Part shown: piece by piece, positions 58,701-64,000 of the stretch | How positions within the stretch are numbered: the first letter of the stretch is position 1 | How the letters are laid out: each line of letters opens with the position of its first letter | From: Mytilisepta virgata | Lineage: Eukaryota > Mollusca > Bivalvia > Mytilida > Mytilidae | Length of the DNA stretch: 64,000 nucleotides | NCBI GenBank assembly: GCA_028015205.1 | Contig: CM051521.1 | Span: forward strand, 71,842,314-71,906,313 | Reading direction: 5' to 3' | The notes under the pieces: model-generated | The model's database searches: none | Seen by the model: the letters and a program-made list of their open reading frames with translations, nothing else | Told to the model about the DNA's origin: nothing | Program-made: the position numbers and the translations under genes

Positions 58701-61700
58701 TTAGTAGTATAGATAATATTGGTCAATTAATAGTAGACCAGCATGGTAGGGTACAAATAGTTGTATTTGTTTAGATTTTGAGGTGTGTTATTTTCAACTG
58801 ACATCAGACATGTCAGAAAGATATTGACTGTTTTGAAATTGAGATGAATAAATTTAATTTGGAGTCAGAATTGCCACAGAAAGGATATGGTATGATTTCA
58901 GCTGTTATTTGGCCCCATCTGACATGAAAAATTAGAATTATATTAGATTCAAATTTGTATCGTCTTTATCGTATATTGATCTAACTTTCATAAACTATCA
59001 ATAATGTAAAAAATTCCTTACCATGAACGTCCGCTAAATCAAGGCAAATTTTTTTTTAATTCAAAGTAGGGTAAATCACAACTGTTTTCAGATCTGTAAA
59101 CAATTATCACTTCAGATTGAAATGAAAATGAATTATGTAACACTTTTAATGAAAAAATTAGAAACGGATTAGAGATTATAATCTCACATGTAAACAAACC
59201 GTTTCTGATCACAAATAGATCCTTTTTACTGATTGATTAAAACATGACTGTTGTAGCGTGTAAGCAATTTTTGGATCTGTAGTGCAGCCACATCCTGTCG
59301 TTTTCTTAGCTTCAACATATACTTGTACTATACTATAATATAGTTGGAGTTGTATTTGTAGCTATCAAGTGTGGATAGACGGTGAAATAGATTTGTATCA
59401 GCATTTCTTTTATGCCAAAGGATCAAAATTCTTTTCGGCAAAAACGTATTACTTATGATTTGGGTTGACACTTCAATATTGCAGTGATGTTCCTATGATT
59501 TACTGGTAGGTCGGCACTTCCATACCACAGTGCTGAACTTATGATTAGGTTCGTCAGGTTGGCACTTCCATGTTGGGGGCCTCGTTGGCCGAGTGGTCTA
59601 GGTAGTTCGTCATGACTACTAGGTAGTGATCACTAGCCTGTCAACGCTGAGGTTGTGAGTTCGAATCTCACCTGTGGCGGGGTGTGTTCGACTCCGATCT
59701 TAATTGACAAGGATTGCCAATTTTCCTACTGAAGGTCATGGTTTTCCCCGGGTACTCCGGCTTCCTCCACCAATAAAAACTGGCCGCCACGAAATAGCCA
59801 AATATGCTGAAAACGGCATAAAACCCCAACTAAACAAACAAACACTTCCATGTTGCAGTGATGTACTTATGATTTAGGTTGGCAGGTCCACATTTCCATA
59901 CTGGAGTGATGTATTACTTTAGAATTTGGTCGGCCGGTTGGCATTAGATATTCATTATGGTCTGTGGGACAGCAGATTTATCTCTCAGAAAGCCATATCA
60001 TAAGATTAATATTAGTGCATGGTATTTCAAGAGAAGTCAAGGAAAATGGCAATTCCATAGAAATTAAGGGAAACAACGACAACACGACTCAAAAATTTAA
60101 CTTAAAATAAAAAATAAACACAACGTAATGGGCAACTTGGACTTAAATGGAAAACAGAGTGTCAGAACTTTAACCATATACATCTGTATGTTAAGGTTCC
60201 TTTACTTTTCAGGAAAAAACTAACCGAGTATTGCTCATGTCAATTAAATGAAATAAGAAGTTCAAAAATAATAGCAAAACATGCACCGATAACTATCAAC
60301 TGCCACCGCCGACCTGCTGACATAATCAATATACTTATTTTGTCAGAAACTGTCAACTGCCGAACTTTGATATACATGTATATATCAAAAAAAAAGAAAT
60401 ATCAACTGCAGGCTGACGAGCTGGTGATAAATACATTTAAATGAAATTGTTAACTGCCGACCACCAGCCTCCTAACATTTATATACAACATAATTATGTC
60501 ACAAACTGTTTACAGACGACTGCAAACCTTGGATATATATGATATACATATTAAGATGGAACTTGTAAACTGTCAACTGCTGCACTAAACTGCTTATACA
60601 ATATACTTTTATATGAATGTGTTTACTGCAGAGCCCCCACCTGAAGTCAAATATCTAATTAATTTATAATGTTTTTTCCAGTATCTGTAACTCTGGTGTT
60701 ACCATTTTTTTCCAGTATCTGTAACTCTGGTGTTACCATTGTTTTCCAGTATCTGTAACTCTGGTATTACCATTGTTTTCCAGTATCTGTAACTCTGGTG
60801 TTACCATTCTCCAGTATCTGTAACTCTGGTATTACCATTGTTTTCCAGTATCTGTAACTCTGGTATTACCATTATCCAGTATCTGTAACTCTGGTGTTAC
60901 CATTGTTTGCCAGTATCTGTGACTCTGGTGTTACCATTCTCCAGTATCTGTAACTCTGGTGTTACCATTGTTTTCCAGTATCTGTGACTCTGGTGTTACC
61001 ATTGTTTTCCTGTATCTGTAACTCTGGTATTACCATTATCCAGTATCTGTAACTCTGGTGTTACCATTGTTTTCCAGTATCTGTGACTCTGGTGTTACCA
61101 TTGTTTTCCAGTATCTGTAACTCTGGTATTACCATTATCCAGTATCTGTAACTCTGGTGTTACCATTGTTTTCCAGTATCTGTAACTCTGGTATTACCAT
61201 TGTTTTCTATTATCTGTAACTCTGGTATTACCATTGTTTTCCAGTATCTGTAACTCTGGTGTTACCATTGTTTTCCAGTATCTGTTACTCTGGTGTTACC
61301 ATTGTTTTCCAGTATCTGTAACTCTGGTGTTACCATTTTTTTCCAGTATCCGTGACTCTGGTGTTAGCATTGTTTTCCAGTATCTGTAACTCTGGTATTA
61401 CCATTATCCAGTATCTGTAACTCTGGTGTTACCATTGTTTTCCAGTATCTGTAACTCTGGTATTACCATTGTTTTCTATTATCTGTAACTCTGGTATTAC
61501 CATTGTTTTCCAGTATCTGTAACTCTGGTGTTACCATTGTTTTCCAGTATCTGTTACTCTGGTGTTACCATTGTTTTCCAGTATCTGTAACTCTGGTGTT
61601 ACCATTGTTTTCCAGTATCTGTAACCCTGGTGTTACCATTGTTTTCCAGTATCTGTTACTCTGGTGTTACCATTGTTTTCCAGTATCTGTAACTCTGGTG

Positions 61701-63463
61701 TTACCATTGTTTTCCAGTATCTGTAACCCTGGTGTTAGCATTCTGCAGTATCTGTCACTCTGGTGTTACCATTGTTTTCCAGTATCTGTAACTCCGGTGT
61801 TACCATTGTTTTCCAGTATCTGTAACTCTGGTGTTACCATTGTTTTCCAGTATCTGTGACTCTGGTGTTACCATTGTTTTCTATTATCTGTGACTCTGGT
61901 GTTACCATTGTTTTCTATTATCTGTGACTCTGGTGTTACCATTGTTTTCTATTATCTGTGACTCTGGTGTTACCATTGTTTGCCAGTACATGTATCTGCG
62001 ACTCTGGTGTTACCATTGTTTGCCAGTACATGTATCTGCGACTCTGGTGTTACCATTGTTTTCCAGTATTTGTAACAATGGTGTTACCAATGTTTCCAGT
62101 ATCTGTAACTCAGGTGTTACCAGTATTTTCCAGTACATGTATCATCCAGTAATTCATCTGTAACATTTTTTTTGAGAAAACAATGATCGAACAACACTGG
62201 AATCCATTTTTTTCCAGAATTACAGCCACTGGATATTACTGACAATACTGGTACAAAGTTTTGTACATAATACAGTCAAACCTGTCTATAAAGGACAGCT
62301 AAGGGACCTGAAAAAAGTGCCCTTTATGAGCAGGTGCCCTTTATAAAGAGGTTAATTTACATACTTTGTTTGTGAATGAGACTTTTTCACTGTGCCCTTT
62401 ATAGACAGTGATTTGCTATATACAGGTGCCCTTTAGAGAAGGTTTGACAGTACTGGTATTTCCAGTTTGTATTCTTCACTTTATGGTAAGGTATTTGCCT
62501 GGAACTAAAAAGGCATTAAAAACAACATGAACAAGTAGTTTTTATTCAGTGATTTATTTAGTATTGTTTTTACAGTTTGGTTCAATGGTTAAAGTACAGT
62601 AGAAAAGAATACTGTGAGCTATGTAAACATAGGTTTGCATTTACACCTAGTAAGTAGATGTTTTGATTTTAATTTAATTTGTTATTTCGCAATCACAGGG
62701 TTCCTTTTATTTTGTTAATCTGGTAAGCATGCAGAAATTTCTGACACTAATGCTTAGGCTTAAAAAAGTAGTATGTGTGGTTCCTACATGCTTGAAAATA
62801 CTGGGTATATAGGTAGACATTTATTTTATTTTTGTACATGAATAAGGTAATAAGGGGAGACATAGTGATATTAACAGTGTGAACATTTTAACCGTATACA
62901 CATGTACCATGTCCATGCCAAGATACCTGTCAGTCACTGAAGCTATATTTTTTATAGCGGATTTTGCTGATTGGTCTAGAGCGCTGGACATTGTGCTACA
63001 TATGTACGCAAATAGGTGCCATAGTGTCTCAAAGTTGTGAGGTCGGTAAAAAATTTTACAGTAATAAGATCTGATTTTTTCAGTGTCACGGTCTATATTC
63101 AGACTACTTCAGCATTTCTTTTGCATTACAATGTCTGGTATTGGATAATCTTTAAACTCTGTCAATATGCATACTCATGCAAGACATTGTGTGTCCAATC
63201 TAATGTTTACTCATTTTGTTCTTGAATCAAACTAAAATTATCTGAAATCCTTGACTGGGAAAATGCTCTTAATTATGAACTAGGATGGCACTAATTAATC
63301 ATTTTTTATTTCATTGTAGTTTATTCCCCTGATATGCCAAAGAGGTTACCTATTAAGGATATATTTAGTGGATTATTAACAAGTATAGGAAGAGCTGTTA
63401 GATATTGGTTTCACTATACATTAGTAGCATTTGCCTGGTTAGGAATAGTTCCACTTACAGCAT
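46677..63463 (+). CDS. MARCHF6: E3 ubiquitin ligase MARCHF6 (Doa10 orthologue), first four coding exons
   Basis: Exons 46677-46707, 58370-58466, 62576-62649 and 63320-63463 join in phase to give 115 codons plus one base. MARCHF6 (yeast Doa10) is a polytopic ER-membrane ubiquitin ligase acting in ER-associated degradation, including of sterol-synthesis enzymes. The RING-CH (C4HC3) zinc ligands are visible: C13, C16, C30, C32, H40, C43, C56, C59, with W47 between. After it comes the conserved IYSPDMP linker (68-74) and a first membrane segment around residues 100-116 ([17 protein letters not shown]). The order and spacing match animal MARCHF6 almost residue for residue, as I know the family. 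The rest of the roughly 900-residue protein lies to the right. Intron 1 is 11.7 kb and intron 2 4.1 kb, both rich in repeats. The ATG has A at -3 and G at +4. An extra cysteine (C18) lies just after the second ligand; I cannot say whether it matters. Confidence 0.94.
47056..48202. mobile_element. TIR element with GGGCAAA ends
   Basis: About 60-bp inverted ends: left 47056-47118 (TTTGCCCTGATTC, GTTCGCCCTGGGG, GTTCGCCCTGATTTTTAT), right 48140-48202 (ATAAAAATAGGGCAAACGAA, CCCAGGGCGAATGG, CCCAGGGCAAA). Each end contains about four copies of a GCCC/GGGC motif. The 1.0-kb centre is AT-rich without a protein. No clear target duplication. In MARCHF6 intron 1. Confidence 0.7.
48630..49842 (+). repeat. 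Tandem duplication, 704-bp period
   Basis: 'catgtatttcttcct' begins at 48637 and 49341. About 470 bp match well in each copy ('tggtttcagagtatgattgt', 'caatatcctttggataaaaa', 'ggtaatggacagattaattt'). Diverged, hence not recent. Confidence 0.8.
49843..51789. other. MARCHF6 intron 1 sequence, nothing recognisable
   Basis: AT-rich with a TA microsatellite at about 51234-51252. Frames at 50335 and 50589 have no recognisable domain. Confidence 0.4.
51790..53067 (-). mobile_element. Family-1 element, full length, reversed (copy D)
   Basis: 3' hairpin at the left (agctcacctggcc-ata-ggccatgtgagct), then CGTCGTCGTCG, and the 5' hairpin at the right (ggctctggtgagcc, cttgtttt). Nearly identical to copy G in reverse; differences seen are single bases. 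Confidence 0.88.
53994..55682. mobile_element. TTAA-flanked piggyBac-like non-autonomous element
   Basis: 1,689 bp, ends GGTCAAGGCGAAGTAATTGA (left) and its reverse complement (right, ending CTTCGCCTTGACC), at least 20 bp of perfect TIR. TTAA lies on both sides (53990-53993, 55683-55686). Removing the element and one TTAA restores the repeated host phrase 'cttagtttaacatagg'. No transposase frame is inside; the TTAA duplication is the piggyBac hallmark. Confidence 0.82.
55422..55512 (+). repeat. 37-bp short tandem repeat in the TTAA element
   Basis: 'aatgcattttgataataaag', 'aatgcgttttgataatgaag' and 'aatgcattttgaaac' at about 37-bp steps, separated by 'ggacgtgtgaactcac'-like spacers. Confidence 0.7.
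56628..58369. other. MARCHF6 intron 1, 3' part, no repeat recognised
   Basis: AT-rich unique-looking sequence up to the exon-2 acceptor at 58369. Confidence 0.4.
58370..58466 (+). CDS. MARCHF6: MARCHF6 exon 2 (RING-CH, N-terminal part)
   Basis: Acceptor ccatttcag, donor gtaagtaaaatg, 97 bases. It encodes [27 protein letters not shown], holding five of the eight zinc ligands plus the first base pair of the sixth (TG|T, Cys43). Confidence 0.95.
59469..59950 (+). repeat. Tandem repeat of about 46-48 bp, split by a SINE
   Basis: 'cacttccata..gcagtgatg..cttatgattt..ggtcggca' begins at 59469, 59515, 59563, 59843 and 59891. The 59563 and 59843 copies are the two halves around the SINE. The stretches 58467-59468 and 59951-60676 show only loose 'caactgc' and 'tgccga' motifs. 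Confidence 0.75.
59576..59842 (+). mobile_element. tRNA-derived SINE with 13-bp target duplication
   Basis: Head 'ggggcctcgttggccgagtg' carries a pol III A box (tggccgagtgg); 'gttgtgagttcgaatctcac' carries the B box, with tRNA-Leu/Ser-like extra-arm spacing. The body has 'ccccgggtactccggcttcc', a conserved SINE domain, then 'gccaaatatgctgaaaacgg' and an AAAC tail. Flanked by CACTTCCATGTTG at 59563-59575 and 59843-59855, a perfect duplication. In MARCHF6 intron 2. Confidence 0.9.
60677..62146 (+). repeat. 34-bp minisatellite, about 43 units
   Basis: Unit: 'ccagtatctgtaactctggt' plus 'gttaccattgtttt'. Shorter units without 'gtttt' alternate in places, and 3' units change to 'tattatctgtgactc' and 'cagtacatgtatctgcgac'. 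Because 34 is not a multiple of three, open frames here rotate through all three frames. Lies in MARCHF6 intron 2, about 430 bp before exon 3. Confidence 0.95.
62273..62450. mobile_element. MITE with CAGTCAAA ends and TA target duplication
   Basis: 178 bp, starts CAGTCAAACCTGTCTATAAA, ends AAGGTTTGACAG, TA on both sides. About 80 percent like 31898-32057 by eye, with an extra 'tttgctatatacaggtgccc' near the end. Ends 125 bp before exon 3 of MARCHF6. Confidence 0.75.
62576..62649 (+). CDS. MARCHF6: MARCHF6 exon 3 (RING-CH, C-terminal part)
   Basis: Acceptor gtttttacag, donor gtaagtagatg, 74 bases. It encodes [20 protein letters not shown], completing the RING-CH, and FAFTP. Confidence 0.95.
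62650..63319. other. MARCHF6 intron 3, nothing recognisable
   Basis: No repeat identified; contains an isolated 'gattttgctgattggtctag' phrase that I could not place. Confidence 0.4.
63320..63463 (+). CDS. MARCHF6: MARCHF6 exon 4 (linker and first membrane segment)
   Basis: Acceptor tcattgtag, donor gtaagtac, 144 bases. It encodes [15 protein letters not shown] and a hydrophobic stretch with [17 protein letters not shown]. The last codon is split; the next exon lies beyond the window. Confidence 0.95.
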
Positions 63464-63669
63464 GTAAGTACAATATTTTGTTATACCCCTTGCAACAATG
63501 TTGCGAGGTTATAAATTAAATGTACATCTTTCAATTTTTCATTAAGATAATAAAACAAAAAGAATACAAATTCAGAATGCAATTCTTGTTAAAATAGGCT
63601 TAGGGAATTCCCTACCCATTATTTATATATTTTTTGAAAAACTTCTAGAATTGTATATGAAACATAAAA

Positions 63670-63820
63670 AGTCATATAAAAATCTTGTCTGAAACCACAA
63701 CATGCACAAGGCCAATTGGAACCAGACTTGGCAACAATGTTTCTTAGATGAAGCTTTTTATAATGACCTTGATTGTCAACCAAGATTACACACAGCCACA
63801 GCCAAAGTTAGTTCACGTGA
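63670..63820 (-). repeat. Family-1 fragment, reversed
   Basis: 'aatcttgtctgaaaccac', 'ccaattggaaccagacttgg' and 'attgtcaaccaagat' match the units of copy H. Truncated. A 9-bp-class hairpin (ggtctcca..tggagacc) follows at 63833-63865, and the end of the window has two copies of 'cacccaaaatcaact'. Confidence 0.6.
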
Positions 63821-64000
63821 AAGATTTCCATTGGTCTCCAATTCGGCAGAGCCTCTTTGGAGACCAGAAACTTTCCCTTGGGTGTCTGAGATTTTTCCGT
63901 CTTGCACTTTAACCGGTGTTAGATCCTGTGTTTAATCTCACCCAAAATCAACTATATATTTATATATATCTCACCCAAAATCAACTGTATATATCTTACC

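Noticed and set aside
59577..59690. tRNA-like sequence with A and B boxes
   Set aside because: Has a target duplication, SINE body and tail; it is the SINE head, not a functional tRNA gene.
61503..61859. 118-codon open frame with repeated '[12 protein letters not shown]'-like text
   Set aside because: It is the 34-bp minisatellite read in rotating frames; no start context or domain, and it lies in a MARCHF6 intron.
60677..62146. Regular direct repeats resembling a CRISPR array
   Set aside because: No unique spacers; contiguous minisatellite in an animal intron.

Overview
The window is animal nuclear DNA, very probably from a bivalve mollusc (a mussel-like genome is my best guess). The evidence is two intron-rich animal genes with GT-AG introns, a TTAGGG-like tract, AT-rich non-coding sequence, and dense interspersed repeats of the kind common in bivalves (hairpin-ended elements with GACGAC/GGAC microsatellites, a tRNA-derived SINE, small TIR transposons). 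There is no operon, phage, CRISPR or bacterial feature. Most long open frames are chance frames inside repeats.

Two protein genes are supported by exon-by-exon translation with consistent splice phases. On the minus strand, 40818 down to 9555, are seven coding exons of a WD40-repeat protein that best matches WDR88; its 3' end lies beyond or is unrecognised in the left 9.5 kb. On the plus strand, 46677 to 63463, are the first four coding exons of the ER ubiquitin ligase MARCHF6 (RING-CH domain plus first membrane segment); the gene runs off the right edge. The two genes are divergent, with about 5.9 kb between start codons.

Everything else is introns and intergenic DNA packed with repeats. 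About fifteen copies or fragments belong to one hairpin-ended family ('family 1': 5' hairpin built on AGGCTC/GAGCCT, internal 110-165 bp tandem units, a GACGAC-type microsatellite, and a 3' hairpin AGCTCAC..GTGAGCT followed by A's). Other families (2 to 6 below) share this plan with different sequences. Nested and adjoining copies, module swapping between copies and a co-varying hairpin base pair make this the most interesting system in the window. WDR88 intron 4 carries a decayed MULE transposon (FLYWCH finger plus transposase fragment, long TIRs, a 161-bp tandem array between the coding parts) and next to it a near-perfect 53-bp-arm palindrome. Other elements with readable ends are a TTAA-flanked piggyBac-like element, two TTA-flanked Harbinger-like MITEs, two TA-flanked MITEs, a 1.15-kb GGGCAAA-ended TIR element, and a SINE with a 13-bp target duplication. 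MARCHF6 intron 2 holds a 1.5-kb, 34-bp-unit minisatellite in which most units carry a splice-acceptor-like sequence.

Limits: everything was read by eye. Element boundaries inside A or T runs are uncertain by several bases, repeat family names are mine, and whether they are already catalogued cannot be judged here.
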